In this document: piece by piece, positions 40,333-54,559 of the stretch | How positions within the stretch are numbered: position 1 is the first letter of the stretch | Layout: every line of letters begins with the position of its first letter | From: Halictus rubicundus | Lineage: Eukaryota; Arthropoda; Insecta; Hymenoptera; Halictidae | Direction of reading: 5' to 3' | Length of the DNA stretch: 64,000 nt | Assembly: GCF_050948215.1 (NCBI RefSeq) | Contig: NW_027488721.1 | Location: forward strand, 248,001 to 312,000 | The notes under the pieces: generated by a model | Databases searched by the model: none | Told to the model about the DNA's origin: nothing | What the model saw: the letters and a program-made list of their open reading frames with translations, nothing else | Position numbers and translations under genes: made by a program

Positions 40333-43300
40333 GAGGATAGGATATAGGATTAGATAGGATAGCGGATAGGATAGGATAGAGGATTGGATAGGATAGGGGA
40401 TAGGATACGATAGAGGATAGGATAGGATAGAGAATAGGATATAGGATTGGATAAGATAGAGGATAGAATAGGATAGAGGATAGGATAGGATAGAGGATAG
40501 GATAGGATAAAGGATTGGATAGGATAGAGGATAGGATAGGATACTGGATCCGATATAGGATTTAATAGGATAGGGGATAGGATACGATAAAGGATAGGAT
40601 AGGATAGAGGATAGGATAGGATAGAGAATAGGATATAGGATTGGATAGGATAGCGGATAGGATAGGATAGAGGATTGGATAGGATAGGGGATAGGATACG
40701 ATAGAGGATAGGATAGGATAGAAAATAGGATATAGGATTGGATAGGATAGAGGATACGATATAGGATTTAATAGGATAGAGGATAGGATAGGATAGAGGA
40801 TAGGATAGGATAGAGGATAGGATAGGATAGAGAATAGGATAGGATAGAGGATAGGATATGATAGAGGATAGGATAGGATAGAGGATAGGATAGGATAGAG
40901 GATGGGATAGGATAGAGGATAGGATACGATAGAGGATAAGGATAGGATAGAGGATAGGATAGGATAGAGGATACGATATAGATTTTAATAGGATAGAGGA
41001 TAGGATAGGATAGAGGATAGGATAGGATATAGGATAGGATAGGATAGAGGATGGGATAGGATAGAGGATAATATAGGATAGAGGATAGGATAGGATGGAG
41101 GATAGGATACGATAGAGGATAGGATAGGATAGAGGATATGATACGATAGAGGATAGGATAGGATAGAGGATACGATATAGGATAGGATAGGATAGAGGAT
41201 AGGATAGGATAGAGAATAGGATATAGGATTGGATAGGATAGCGGATAGGATAGGATAGAGGATTGGATAGGATAGGGGATAGGATACGATTGAGGATAGG
41301 ATAGGATAGAGAATAGGATATAGGATTGGATAGGATAGAGGATAGAATAGGATAGGGGATAGGATAGGATAGAGGATAGGATAGGATAAAGGATAGGATA
41401 GGATAGAGGATAGGATAGGATAGAGGATCCGATATAGGATTTAATAGGATAGAGGATAGGATACGATAAAGGATAGGATAGGATAGAGGATAGGATAGGG
41501 TAGACAATAGGATATAGGATTGGATAGGATAGCGGATAGGATAGGATAGAGGATTGGATAGGATAGGGGATAGGATACGATAGAGGATAGGATAGGATAG
41601 AGAATAGGATATAGGATTGGATAGGATAGAGGATACGATATAGGATTTAATAGGATAGAGGATAGGATAGGATAGAGGATAGGATAGGATAGAGGATAGG
41701 ATAGGATAGAGGATGGAATAGGATAGAGGATAATATAGGATAGAGGATAGGATAGGATGGAGGATAGGATACGATAGAGGATAGGATAGGATAGAGGATA
41801 TGATAGGATAGAGAATAGGATATAGGATTGGATAGGATAGCGGATAGGATAGGATAGAGGATTGGATAGGATAGGGGATAGGATACGATAGAGGATAGGA
41901 TAGGATAGAGAATAGGATATAGGATTGGATAGGATAGAGGATACGTTATAGGATTTAATAGGATAGAGGATAGGATAGGATAGAGGATAGGATAGGATAG
42001 AGGATAGGATAGGATAGAGGATGGGATAGGATAGAGGATAATATAGGATAGAGGATAGGATAGGATGGAGGATAGGATACGATAGAGGATAGGATAGGAT
42101 AGAGGATAGGATACGATAGAGGATAAGGATAGGATAGAGGATAGGATAGGATAGAGGATACGATATAGATTTTAATAGGATAGAGGATAGGATAGGATAG
42201 AGGATAGGATAGGATATAGGTTAGGATAGGATAGAGGATGGGATAGGATAGAGGATAATATAGGATAGAGGATAGGATAGGATGGAGGATAGGATACGAT
42301 AGAGGATAGGATAGGATAGAGGATATGATACGATAGAGGATAGGATAGGATAGAGGATACGATATAGGATAGGATAGGATAGAGGATAGGATAGGATAGA
42401 GAATAGGATATAGGATTGGATAGGATAGCGGATAGGATAGGATAGAGGATTGGATAGGATAGGGGATAGGATACGATTGAGGATAGGATAGGATAGAGAA
42501 TAGGATATAGGATTGGATAGGATAGAGGATAGAATAGGATAGGGGATAGGATAGGATAGAGGATAGGATAGGATAAAGGATAGGATAGGATAGAGGATAG
42601 GATAGGATAGAGGATCCGATATAGGATTTAATAGGATAGAGGATAGGATACGATAAAGGATAGGATAGGATAGAGGATAGGATAGGGTAGACAATAGGAT
42701 ATAGGATTGGATAGGATAGCGGATAGGATAGGATAGAGGATTGGATAGGATAGGGGATAGGATACGATAGAGGATAGGATAGGATAGAGAATAGGATATA
42801 GGATTGGATAGGATAGAGGATACGATATAGGATTTAATAGGATAGAGGATAGGATAGGATAGAGGATAGGATAGGATAGAGGATAGGATAGGATAGAGGA
42901 TGGAATAGGATAGAGGATAATATAGGATAGAGGATAGGATAGGATGGAGGATAGGATACGATAGAGGATAGGATAGGATAGAGGATATGATAGGATAGAG
43001 AATAGGATATAGGATTGGATAGGATAGCGGATAGGATAGGATAGAGGATTGGATAGGATAGGGGATAGGATACGATAGAGGATAGGATAGGATAGAGAAT
43101 AGGATATAGGATTGGATAGGATAGAGGATACGTTATAGGATTTAATAGGATAGAGGATAGGATAGGATAGAGGATAGGATAGGATAGAGGATAGGATAGG
43201 ATAGAGGATGGGATAGGATAGAGGATAATATAGGATAGAGGATAGGATAGGATGGAGGATAGGATACGATAGAGGATAGGATAGGATAGAGGATATGATA

Positions 43301-44220
43301 CGATAGAGGATAGGATAGGATAGAGGATACGATATAGGATTTAATAGGATAGAGGATAGGATACGATAAAGGATAGGATAGGATAGAGGATAGGATAGGA
43401 TAGAGAATAGGATATAGGATTGGAAAGGATAGCGGATAGGATAGCATAGAGGATTGGATAGGATAGGGGATAGGATACGATAGAGGATAGGATAGGATAG
43501 AGAATAGGATATAGGATTGGATAGGATAGAGGATAGAATAGGATAGAGGATAGGATAGGATAGAGGATAGGATAGGATAGAGGATCCGATATACGATTTA
43601 ATAGGATAGAGGATAGGATACGATAAAGGATAGGATAGGATAGAGGATAGGATAGGATAGAGGGTAGGATATGATAGAGGATACGATATAGGATTTAATA
43701 GGATAGAGGATAGGATAGGATAGAGGATAGGATAGGATAGAGGATAGGATAGGATAGAGGATGGGATAGGATAGAGGATAATATAGGATAGAGGATAGGA
43801 TAGGATGGAGGATAGGATAGGATAGAGGATAGGATATGATACAGGATAGGATAGGATAGAGGATAGGATAGGATAGAGGATAGGATAGGATACAGGATAG
43901 GATAGGATAGAGGATAGGATATGATAGAGGATAGGATAGGATAGAGGATAGGATAGGATAGAGAATAGGATGGGATAGAGGATAGGATAGGATAGAGGAT
44001 AGGATAGGATAGAGGATAGGATAGGATAGAGGATCTGATAGGATAGAGGATAGGATAGGATAGAGGATAGGATAGGATAGAGAATAGGATAGGATAGAGG
44101 ATAGGATAGGATAGAGGATAGGATAGGATAGAGGATAGGATAGGATAGAGGATGGGATAGGATAGAGGATAGGATACGATAGAGGATAAGGATCGGATAG
44201 AGGATAGGATAGGATAGAGG
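40333..44220 (+). repeat. Block K, copy 3 (about 3884 bp, contains a 1187 bp duplication)
   Basis: TACTGGATCC (C at 40544), GATATAGATTTTAATAGG (40982) and TACGTTATAGG (41942) are shifted 2697 bp from copy 2. The second set of landmarks (42169 and 43129) and ATCTGATAGG (44033) are shifted 3884 bp, which equals 2697 plus 1187. The simplest history is one tandem duplication of 2697 bp followed by an internal 1187 bp duplication. Confidence 0.9.
40910..43280 (+). repeat. 1187 bp tandem duplication inside block K copy 3
   Basis: GATATAGATTTTAATAGG at 40982 and 42169 and TACGTTATAGG at 41942 and 43129 are 1187 bp apart. The left junction near 42.10 kb joins GGATAGGATACGATAGAGG to sequence that in copy 2 reads GGATATGATACG. 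The right end of correspondence is near 42.10/43.28 kb. A private change TATAGGTTAGG lies near 42218. Confidence 0.88.
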
Positions 44221-44390
44221 ATAGGATATTATAGAGGATGGGATAGGATAGAGGATAGGATACGATAGAGGATAGGATAGGATAGAGGATAGGATAGGAT
44301 AGAGGATAGGATAGGATAGAGGATCCCATATAGGATTTAATAGGATAGAGGATAGGATACGATAAAGGATAGGATAGGAAAGAGGATAGG
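43560..44390 (+). repeat. Segment shared with 60040-60870 (shift 16480 bp)
   Basis: The GGATCC-bearing monomer at 43581 and 60061 and the very rare GGATCCCATATAGG monomer (44321 and 60801) are 16480 bp apart, with matching order between. Local differences include TACGATTTAAT versus TAGGATTTAAT at the left end, GAGGGTAGG near 43661 here, and ATCTGATAGG (44033) here versus GATGGGATAGG there. Confidence 0.85.
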
Positions 44391-45440
44391 ATAGGATAGA
44401 GGATAGGATAGGATAGAGGATAGGATAGGATACAGGATAGGATAGGATAGAGGATAGGATATGATAGAGGATAGGATAGGATAGAGGATAGGATAGGATA
44501 GAGAATAGGATGGGATAGAGGATAGGATAGGATAGAGGATAGGATAGGATAGAGGATAGGATAGGATAGAGGATGGGATAGGATAGAGGATAGGATAGGA
44601 TAGAGGATAGGATAGGATAGAGAATAGGATAGGATAGAGGATAGGATAGGATAGGATAGAGGATGGGATAGGATAGAGGATAGGATACGATAGAGGATAA
44701 GGATAGGATAGAGGATAGGATAGGAGAGAGGATAGGATATGATAGAGGATACGATATAGGATTTAATAGGATAGAGGATAGGATAGGATAGAGGATAGGA
44801 TAGGATAGAGGATAGGATAGGATATAGGATGGGATAGGATAGAGGATAATATAGGATAGAGGATAGGATAGGATGGAGGATAGGATACGATAGAGGATAG
44901 GATAGGATAGAGGATATGATACGATAGAGGATAGGATAGGATAGAGGATACGATATAGGATTTAATAGGATAGAGGATAGGATACGATAAAGGATAGGAT
45001 AGGATAGAGGATAGGATAGGATAGAGAATAGGATATAGGATTGGATAGGATAGCGGATAGGATAGGATAGAGGATTGGATAGGATAGGGGATAGGATACG
45101 ATAGAGGATAGGGTAGGATAGAGAATAGGATATAGGATTGGATAGGATAGAGGATACGATATAGGATTTAATAGGATAGAGGATAGGATAGGATAGAGGA
45201 TAGGATAGGATAGAGGATAGGATAGGATAGAGGATGGGATAGGATAGAGGATAATATAGGATAGAGGATAGGATAGGATGGAGGATAGGATACGATAGAG
45301 GATAGGATAGGATAGAGGATATGATACGATAGAGGATAGGATAGGATAGAGGATACGATATAGGATTTAATAGGATAGAGGATAGGATACGATAAAGGAT
45401 AGGATAGGATAGAGAATAGGATGGGATAGAGGATAGGATA
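44391..45440 (+). repeat. Satellite linker between block K and the 1.2 kb higher-order array
   Basis: Regular 17 bp monomers with TACAGG, an 18 bp monomer, a 22 bp monomer near 44650, TAGGAGAGAGG near 44723 (a local pentamer change), and one AGCGG/AGGGG module near 45055. No foreign sequence. Confidence 0.6.
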
Positions 45441-48400
45441 GGATAGAGGATAGGATACGATAGAGGATACGATAGGATAGAGGATAGGATAGGATAGAGA
45501 ATAGGATAGGATAGAGGAAAGGATAGGATAGAGGATAGGATAGGATAGAGGATAGGATAGGATAGAGGATGGGATAGGATAGATGATAATATAGGATAGA
45601 GGATAGGATAGGATAGAGGATGGGGTAGGATAGAGGATAATATAGGATAGAGGATAGGATATAGGATTTAATAGGATAGAGGATAGGATACGATAAAGGA
45701 TAGGATAGGATAGAGGATAGGATATAGGATTGAATAGGATAGCGGATAGGATAGGATAGGGGGTTGGATAGGATAGAGAATAGGATAAGGATTGGATAGG
45801 ATAGAGGATAGAATAGGATAGAGGATAGGATAGGATAGAGGATAGGATATGATACAGGATAGGATAGGATAGAGGATAGGATAGGATAGAGGATAGGATA
45901 GGATACAGCATAGGATAGGATAGAGGATAGGATATGATAGAGGATAGGATAGGATAGAGGATAGGATAGGATAGAGAATAGGATAGGATAGAGGATAGGA
46001 TATGATAGAGGATAGGATAGGATAGAGGATAGGATAGGATAGAGGATGGGATAGGATAGAGGATAGGATACGATAGAGGATAAGGATAGGATAGAGGATA
46101 GGATAGGATAGAGGATAGGATATGATAGAGGATACGATATAGGATTTAATAGGACAGAGGATAGGATAGGATAGAGGATAGGATAGGATAGATGATAGGA
46201 TAGGATAGAGGATGGGATAGGATAGAGGATAATATAGGATAGAGGATAGGATAGGATGGAGGATAGGATACGATAGAGGATAGGATAGGATAGAGGATAT
46301 GATACGATAGAGGATAGGATAGGATAGAGGATACGATATAGGATTTAATAGGATAGAGGATAGGATACGATAAAGGATAGGATAGGATAGAGGATAGGAT
46401 AGGATAGAGAATAGGATATAGGATTGGATAGGATAGCGGATAGGATAGGATAGAGGATTGGATAGGATAGGGGATAGGATACGATAGAGGATAGGATAGG
46501 ATAGAGAATAGGATATAGGATTGGATAGGATAGAGGATACGATATAGGATTTAATAGGATAGAGGATAGGATAGGATAGAGGATAGGATAGGATAGAGGA
46601 TAGGATAGGATAGAGGATGGGATAGGATAGAGGATAATATAGGATAGAGGATAGGATAGGATGGAGGATAGGATACGATAGAGGATAGGATAGGATAGAG
46701 GATAAGATACGATAGAGGATAGGATAGGATAGAGGATACGATATAGGATTTAATAGGATAGAGGATAGGATACGATAAAGGATAGGATAGGATAGAGGAT
46801 AGGATAGGATAGAGAATAGGATACGATAGAGGATAGGATAGGATAGAGGATAGGATAGGATAGAGAATAGGATGGGATAGAGGATAGGATAGGATAGAGG
46901 ATAGGATACGATAGAGGATACGATAGGATAGAGGATAGGATAGGATAGAGAATAGGATAGGATAGAGGAAAGGATAGGATAGAGGATAGGATAGGATAGA
47001 GGATAGGATAGGATAGAGGATGGGATAGGATAGAGGATAATATAGGATAGAGGATAGGATAGGATAGAGGATGGGGTAGGATAGAGGATAATATAGGATA
47101 GAGGATAGGATATAGGATTTAATAGGATAGAGGATAGGATACGATAAAGGATAGGATAGGATAGAGGATAGGATATAGGATTGGATAGGATAGCGGATAG
47201 GATAGGATAGGGGATTGGATAGGATAGAGAATAGGATATAGGATTGGATAGGATAGAGGATAGAATAGGATAGAGGATAGGATAGGATAGAGGATACGAT
47301 AGGATAGAGAATAGGATAGGATAGAGGATAGGATATGATAGAGGATAGGATAGGATAGAGGATAGGATAGGATAGAGGATGGGATAGGATAGAGGATAGG
47401 ATACGATAGAGGATAAGGATAGGATAGAGGATAGGATAGGATAGAGGAGAGGATATGATAGAGAATACGATATAGGATTTAATAGGACAGAGGATAGGAT
47501 AGGATAGAGGATAGGATAGGATAGATGATAGGATAGGATAGAGGATGGGATAGGATAGAGGATAATATAGGATAGAGGATAGGATAGGATGGAGGATAGG
47601 ATAGGATAGAGGATATGATACGATAGAGGATAGGATAGGATAGAGGATACGATATAGGATTTAATAGGATAGAGGATAGGATACGATAAAGGATAGGATA
47701 GGATAGAGGATAGGATAGGATAGAGAATAGGATATAGGATTGGATAGGATAGCGCATAGGATAGGATAGAGGATTGTATAGGATAGGGGATAGGATACGA
47801 TAGAGGATAGGATAGGATAGAGAATAGGATATAGGATTGGATAGGATAGAGGATACGATATAGGATTTAATAGGATAGAGGATAGGATAGGATAGAGGAT
47901 AGGATAGGATAGAGGATGGGATAGGATAGAGGATAATATAGGATAGAGGATAGGATAGGATGGAGGATATGATACGATAGAGGATAGGATAGGATAGAGG
48001 ATACGATATAGGATTTAATAGGATAGAGGATAGGATACGATAAAGGATAGGATAGGATAGAGGATAGGATAGGATAGAGAATAGGATAGGATAGAGGAAA
48101 GGATAGGATAGAGGATAGGATAGGATAGAGGATAGGATAGGATAGAGGATGGGGTAGGATAGAGGATAATATAGGATAGAGGATAGGATATAGGATTTAA
48201 TAGGATAGAGGATAGGATACGATAAAGGATAGGATAGGATAGAGGATAGGATATAGGATTGAATAGGATAGCGGATAGGATAGGATAGGGGATTGGATAG
48301 GATAGAGAATAGGATAAGGATTGGATAGGATAGAGGATAGAATAGGATAGAGGATAGGATAGGATAGAGGATAGGATATGATACAGGATAGGATAGGATA

Positions 48401-51400
48401 GAGGATAGGATAGGATAGAGGATAGTATAGGATACAGCATAGGATAGGATAGAGGATAGGATATGATAGAGGATAGGATAGGATAGAGGATAGGATAGGA
48501 TAGAGAATAGGATAGGATAGAGGATAGGATATGATAGAGGATAGGATAGGATAGAGGATAGGATAGGATAGAGGATGGGATAGGATAGAGGATAGGATAC
48601 GATAGAGGATAAGGATAGGATAGAGGATAGGATAGGATAGAGGATAGGATATGATAGAGGATACGATATAGGATTTAATAGGACAGAGGATAGGATAGGA
48701 TAGAGGATAGGATAGGATAGATGATAGGATAGGATAGAGGATGGGATAGGATAGAGGATAATATAGGATAGAGGATAGGATAGGATGGAGGATAGGATAC
48801 GATAGAGGATAGGATAGGATAGAGGATATGATACGATAGAGGATAGGATAGGATAGAGGATACGATATAGGATTTAATAGGATAGAGGATAGGATACGAT
48901 AAAGGATAGGATAGGATAGAGGATAGGATAGGGTAGAGAATAGGATATAGGATTGGATAGGATAGCGGATAGGATAGGATAGAGGATTGGATAGGATAGG
49001 GGATAGGATACGATAGAGGATAGGATAGGATAGAGAATAGGATAATTGATTGGATAGGATAGAGGATACGATATAGGATTTAATAGGATAGAGGATAGGA
49101 TAGGATAGAGGATAGGATAGGATAGAGGATAGGATAGGATAGAGGATGGGATAGGATAGAGGATAATATAGGATAGAGGATAGGATAGGATGGAGGATAT
49201 GATACGATAGAGGATAGGATAGGATAGAGGATACGATATAGGATTTAATAGGATAGAGGATAGGATACGATAAAGGATAGGATAGGATAGAGGATAGGAT
49301 AGGATAGAGAATAGGATAGGATAGAGGAAAGGATAGGATAGAGGATAGGATAGGATAGAGGATAGGATAGGATAGAGGATGGGGTAGGATAGAGGATAAT
49401 ATAGGATAGAGGATAGGATATAGGATTTAATAGGATAGAGGATAGGATACGATAAAGGATAGGATAGGATAGAGGATAGGATATAGGATTGAATAGGATA
49501 GCGGATAGGATAGGATAGGGGATTGGATAGGATAGAGAATAGGATAAGGATTGGATAGGATAGAGGATAGAATAGGATAGAGGATAGGATAGGATAGAGG
49601 ATAGGATATGATACAGGATAGGATAGGATAGAGGATAGGATAGGATAGAGGATAGGATAGGATACAGCATAGGATAGGATAGAGGATAGGATATGATAGA
49701 GGATAGGATAGGATAGAGGATAGGATAGGATAGAGAATAGGATAGGATAGAGGATAGGATATGATAGAGGATAGGATAGGATAGAGGATAGGATAGGATA
49801 GAGGATGGGATAGGATAGAGGATAGGATACGATAGAGGATAAGGATAAGATAGAGGATAGGATAGGATAGAGGATAGGATATGATAGAGGATACGATATA
49901 GGATTTAATAGGACAGAGGATAGGATAGGATAGAGGATAGGATAGGATAGATGATAGGATAGGATAGAGGATGGGATAGGATAGAGGATAATATAGGATA
50001 GAGGATAGGATAGGATGGAGGATAGGATACGATAGAGGATAGGATAGGATAGAGGATATGATACGATAGAGGATAGGATAGGATAGAGGATACGATATAG
50101 GATTTAATAGGATAGAGGATAGGATACGATAAAGGATAGGATAGGATAGAGGATAGGATAGGATAGAGAATAGGATATAGGATTGGATAGGATAGCGGAT
50201 AGGATAGGATAGAGGATTGGATAGGATAGGGGATAGGATACGATAGAGGATAGGATAGGATAGAGAATAGGATAATTGATTGGATAGGATAGAGGATACG
50301 ATATAGGATTTAATAGGATAGAGGATAGGATAGGATAGAGGATAGGATAGGATAGAGGATAGGATAGGATAGAGGATGGGATAGGATAGAGGATAATATA
50401 GGATAGAGGATAGGATAGGATGGAGGATAGGATACGATAGAGGATAGGATAGGATAGAGGATATGATACGATAGAGGATAGGATAGGATAGAGGATACCA
50501 TATAGGATTTAATAGGATAGAGGATAGGATACGATAAAGGATAGGATAGGATAGAGGATAGGATAGGATAGAGAATAGGATATGATAGAGGATAGGATAG
50601 GATAGAGGATAGGATAGGATAGAGAATAGGATGGGATAGAGGATAGGATAGGATAGAGGATAGGATACGATAGAGGATACGATAGGATAGAGGATAGGAT
50701 AGGATAGAGAATAGGATAGGATAGAGGAAAGGATAGGATAGAGGATAGGATAGGATAGAGGATAGGATAGGATAGAGGATGGGATAGGATAGAGGATAAT
50801 ATAGGATAGAGGATAGGATAGGATAGAGGATGGGGTAGGATAGAGGATAATATAGGATAGAGGATAGGATATAGGATTTAATAGGATAGAGGATAGGATA
50901 CGATAAAGGATAGGATAGGATAGAGGATAGGATATAGGATTGGATAGGATAGCGGATAGGATAGGATAGGGGATTGGATAGGATAGAGAATAGGATATAG
51001 GATTGGATAGGATAGAGGATAGAATAGGATAGAGGATAGGATAGGATAGAGGATAGGATATGATAGAGGATAGGATAGGATAGAGGATAGGATAGGATAC
51101 AGCATAGGATAGGATAGAGGATAGGATATGATAGAGGATAGGATAGGATAGAGGATACGATAGGATAGAGAATAGGATAGGATAGAGGATAGGATATGAT
51201 AGAGGATAGGATAGGATAGAGGATAGGATAGGATAGAGGATGGGATAGGATAGAGGATAGGATACGATAGAGGATAAGGATAGGATAGAGGATAGGATAG
51301 GATAGAGGATAGGATATGATAGAGGATACGATATAGGATTTAATAGGACAGAGGATAGGATAGGATAGAGGATAGGATAGGATAGATGATAGGATAGGAT

Positions 51401-51900
51401 AGATGATGGGATAGGATAGAGGATAATATAGGATAGAGGATAGGATAGGATGGAGGATAGGATAGGATAGAGGATATGATACGATAGAGGATAGGATAGG
51501 ATAGAGGATAGGATAGGATAGAGAATAGGATATGATAGAGGATAGGATAGGATAGAGGATAGGATAGGATAGAGAATAGGATGGGATAGAGGATAGGATA
51601 GGATAGGATAGAGGATAGGATACGATAGAGGATACGATAGGATAGAGGATAGGATAGGATAGAGAATAGGATAGGATAGAGGAAAGGATAGGATAGAGGA
51701 TAGGATAGGATAGAGGATAGGATAGGATAGAGGATGGGATAGGATAGAGGATAATATAGGATAGAGGATAGGATAGGATAGAGGATGGGGTAGGATAGAG
51801 GATAATATAGGATAGAGGATAGGATATAGGATTTAATAGGATAGAGGATAGGATACGATAAAGGATAGGATAGGATAGAGGATAGGATATAGGATTGGAT
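45440..51900 (+). repeat. Higher-order family 3: six copies of a ~1.2 kb unit
   Basis: GAGGAAAGG marks each copy, at 45514, 46965, 48094, 49324, 50724 and 51679 (spacings 1451, 1129, 1230, 1400 and 955 bp). A second marker, GGACAGAGG after TTTAAT, occurs at 46155, 47488, 48684, 49914 and 51349. The copies differ by whole modules gained or lost. The AGCGG/AGGGG module is absent from some, and GGATAAGGATTGG replaces GGATATAGGATTGG in the first, third and fourth. Confidence 0.83.
47820..50280 (+). repeat. 1230 bp tandem duplication within family 3
   Basis: GAGGAAAGG (48094 and 49324), TAGGATTGAATAGG (48260 and 49490), GGACAG (48684 and 49914) and the otherwise unseen GATAATTGATTGG (49041 and 50271) are exactly 1230 bp apart. 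Within the aligned 48001-48440 I saw a single difference (T at 48426, G in the other copy), so these two units look very young. Confidence 0.9.
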
Positions 51901-52010
51901 AGGATAGCGGATAGGATAGGATAGGGGATAGGATAGGATAGAGGATAGGATAGGATAGAGGATAGGATATGATAGAGGATAGTATAGGATAGAGGATAGG
52001 ATAGGATAGA

Positions 52011-52306
52011 GGATGGGATAGGATAGAGGATTGGATAGGATAGGGGATAGGATACGATAGAGGATAGGATAGGATAGAGAATAGGATATAGGATTGGATA
52101 GGATAGAGGATAGAATAGGATAGAGGATAGGATAGGATAGAGGATAGGATAGGATAGAGGATGGGATAGGATAGAGGATTGGATAGGATAGGGGATAGGA
52201 TACGATAGAGGATAGGATAGGATAGAGAATAGGATATAGGATTGGATAGGATAGAGGATAGAATAGGATAGAGGATAGGATAGGATAGAGGATAGGATAG
52301 GATAAA
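52011..52306 (+). repeat. 148 bp doublet (52011-52158 and 52159-52306)
   Basis: GGATGGGATAGG followed by GAGGATTGG, AGGGGATAGGATACG, GAGAATAGG, TATAGGATTGG and GATAGAATAGG is repeated at exactly 148 bp, i.e. eight 17-mers plus one 12-mer. A second doublet with the same content lies at 53320-53615. The length is close to a nucleosome core, which may be chance. Confidence 0.82.
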
Positions 52307-53319
52307 GGATAGGATAGGATAGAGGATAGGATAGGATAGAGGATCCGATATAGGATTTAATAGGATAGAGGATAGGATACGATAAAGGATAGGATAGGAT
52401 AGAGGATAGGATAGGATAGAGAATAGGATATAGGATTGGATAGGATAGCGGATAGGATAGGATAGAGGATTGGATAGGGTAGGGGATAGGATACGATAGA
52501 GGATAGGATAGGATAGAGAATAGGATATAGGATTGGATAGGATAGAGGATACGATATAGGATTTAATAGGATAGAGGATAGGATAGGATAGAGGATAGGA
52601 TAGGATAGAGGATAGGATAGGATAGAGGATGGGATAGGATAGAGGATAATATAGGATAGAGGATAGGATAGGATGGAGGATAGGATACGATAGAGGATAG
52701 GATAGGATAGAGGATATGATACGATAGAGGATAGGATAGGATAGAGGATACGATATAGGATTTAATAGGATAGAGGATAGGATACGATAAAGGATAGGAT
52801 AGGATAGAGGATAGGATAGGATAGAGAATAGGATATAGGATTGGATAGGATAGCGGATAGGATAGGATAGAGGATTGGATAGGATAGGGGATAGGATACG
52901 ATAGAGGATAGGATAGGATAGAGAATAGGATATAGGATTCGATAGGATAGAGGATAGAAAGGATAGAGGATAGGATAGGATAGAGGATAGGATAGGATAG
53001 AGGATAGGATAGGATAGAGGATAGGATAGGATAGAGGATCCGATATACGATTTAATAGGATAGAGGATAGGATACGATAAAGGATAGGATAGGATAGAGG
53101 ATAGGATAGGATAGAGGATAGGATATGATAGAGGATAGGATAGGATAGAGGATAGGATAGGATAGAGAATAGGATGGGATAGAGGATAGGATAGGATAGA
53201 GGATAGGATAGGATAGAGGATAGGATAGGATAGAGGATGGGATAGGATAGAGGATAGGATAGGATAGAGGATAGGATATGATAGAGGATAGGATAGGATA
53301 GAGGATAGGATAGGATAGA

Positions 53320-53615
53320 GGATGGGATAGGATAGAGGATTGGATAGGATAGGGGATAGGATACGATAGAGGATAGGATAGGATAGAGAATAGGATATAG
53401 GATTGGATAGGATAGAGGATAGAATAGGATAGAGGATAGGATAGGATAGAGGATAGGATAGGATAGAGGATGGGATAGGATAGAGGATTGGATAGGATAG
53501 GGGATAGGATACGATAGAGGATAGGATAGGATAGAGAATAGGATACAGGATTGGATAGGATAGAGGATAGAATAGGATAGAGGATAGGATAGGATAGAGG
53601 ATAGGATAGGATAAA
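53320..53615 (+). repeat. 148 bp doublet, second instance (53320-53467 and 53468-53615)
   Basis: It has the same eight 17-mers plus one 12-mer module as at 52011, again duplicated once with 148 bp spacing and located 1309 bp downstream. A private TACAGGATTGG replaces TATAGGATTGG near 53545 in the second half. Confidence 0.82.
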
Positions 53616-54059
53616 GGATAGGATAGGATAGAGGATGGGATAGGATGGAGGATAGGATACGATAGAGGATAAGGATAGGATAGAGGATAGGATAGGATAG
53701 AGGATAGGATATGATAGAGGATACGATATAGGATTTAATAGGATAGAGGATAGGATAGGATAGGGGATAGGATAGGATAGAGGATAGGTTAGGATAGAGG
53801 ATGGGATAGGATAGAGGATAATATAGGATAGAGGATAGGATAGGATGGAGGATAGGATACGATAGAGGATAGGATAGGATAGAGGATATGATACGATAGA
53901 GGATAGGATAGGATAGAGGATCTGATAGGATAGAGGATAGGATAGGATAGAGGATAGCATAGGATAGAGGATAGGATAGGATAGAGGATGGGATAGGATA
54001 GAGGATAATATAGGATAGAGGATAGGATAGCATGGAGGATAGGATACGATAGAGGATAG

Positions 54060-54540
54060 GATAGGATAGAGGATATGATACGATAGAGGATAGGATAGGA
54101 TAGAGGATACGATATAGGATTTAATAGGATAGAGGCTAGGATACGATAAAGGATAGGATAGGATAGAGGATAGGATAGGATAGAGAATAGGATATAGGAT
54201 TGGATAGGATAGCGGATAGGATAGGATAGAGGATTGGATAGGATAGGGGATAGGATACGATAGAGGATAGGATAGGATAGAGAATAGGATATAGGATTGG
54301 ATAGGATAGAGGATAGAATAGGATAGATGATAGGATAGGATAGAGGATAGGATAGGATAGAGGATAGGATTTGATAGAGGATAGGATAGGATAGAGGATA
54401 TGATACGATAGAGGATAGGATAGGATAGAGGATACGATATAGGATTTAATAGGATAGAGGCTAGGATACGATAAAGGATAGGATAGGATAGAGGATAGGA
54501 TAGGATAGAGAATAGGATATAGGATAGGATAGGATAGAGG
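54060..54540 (+). repeat. Partial duplication marked by GAGGCTAGG (shift 325 bp)
   Basis: The rare GAGGCTAGG change appears at 54133 and 54458, 325 bp apart, with about 150 bp of matching flanks. The copies part company near 54.2/54.53 kb. Sequence around 54.1-54.36 kb also resembles 61.95-62.2 kb (GATGAT at 54326 and 62171, shift 7845 bp). Confidence 0.72.
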
Positions 54541-54559
54541 ATGGGATAGGATGGAGGAT

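Noticed and set aside
44715..44730. GGAGAGAGG near 44723 as a distinct element
   Set aside because: It is a small local change within ordinary monomers, comparable to GAGGAGAGG near 47448 and GGAGAGG near 60484. It could be mutation or sequencing error.
52011..52306. Centromere assignment from the near-147 bp module length
   Set aside because: One module length close to a nucleosome core does not indicate CENP-A chromatin. There is no protein-box motif to support it.
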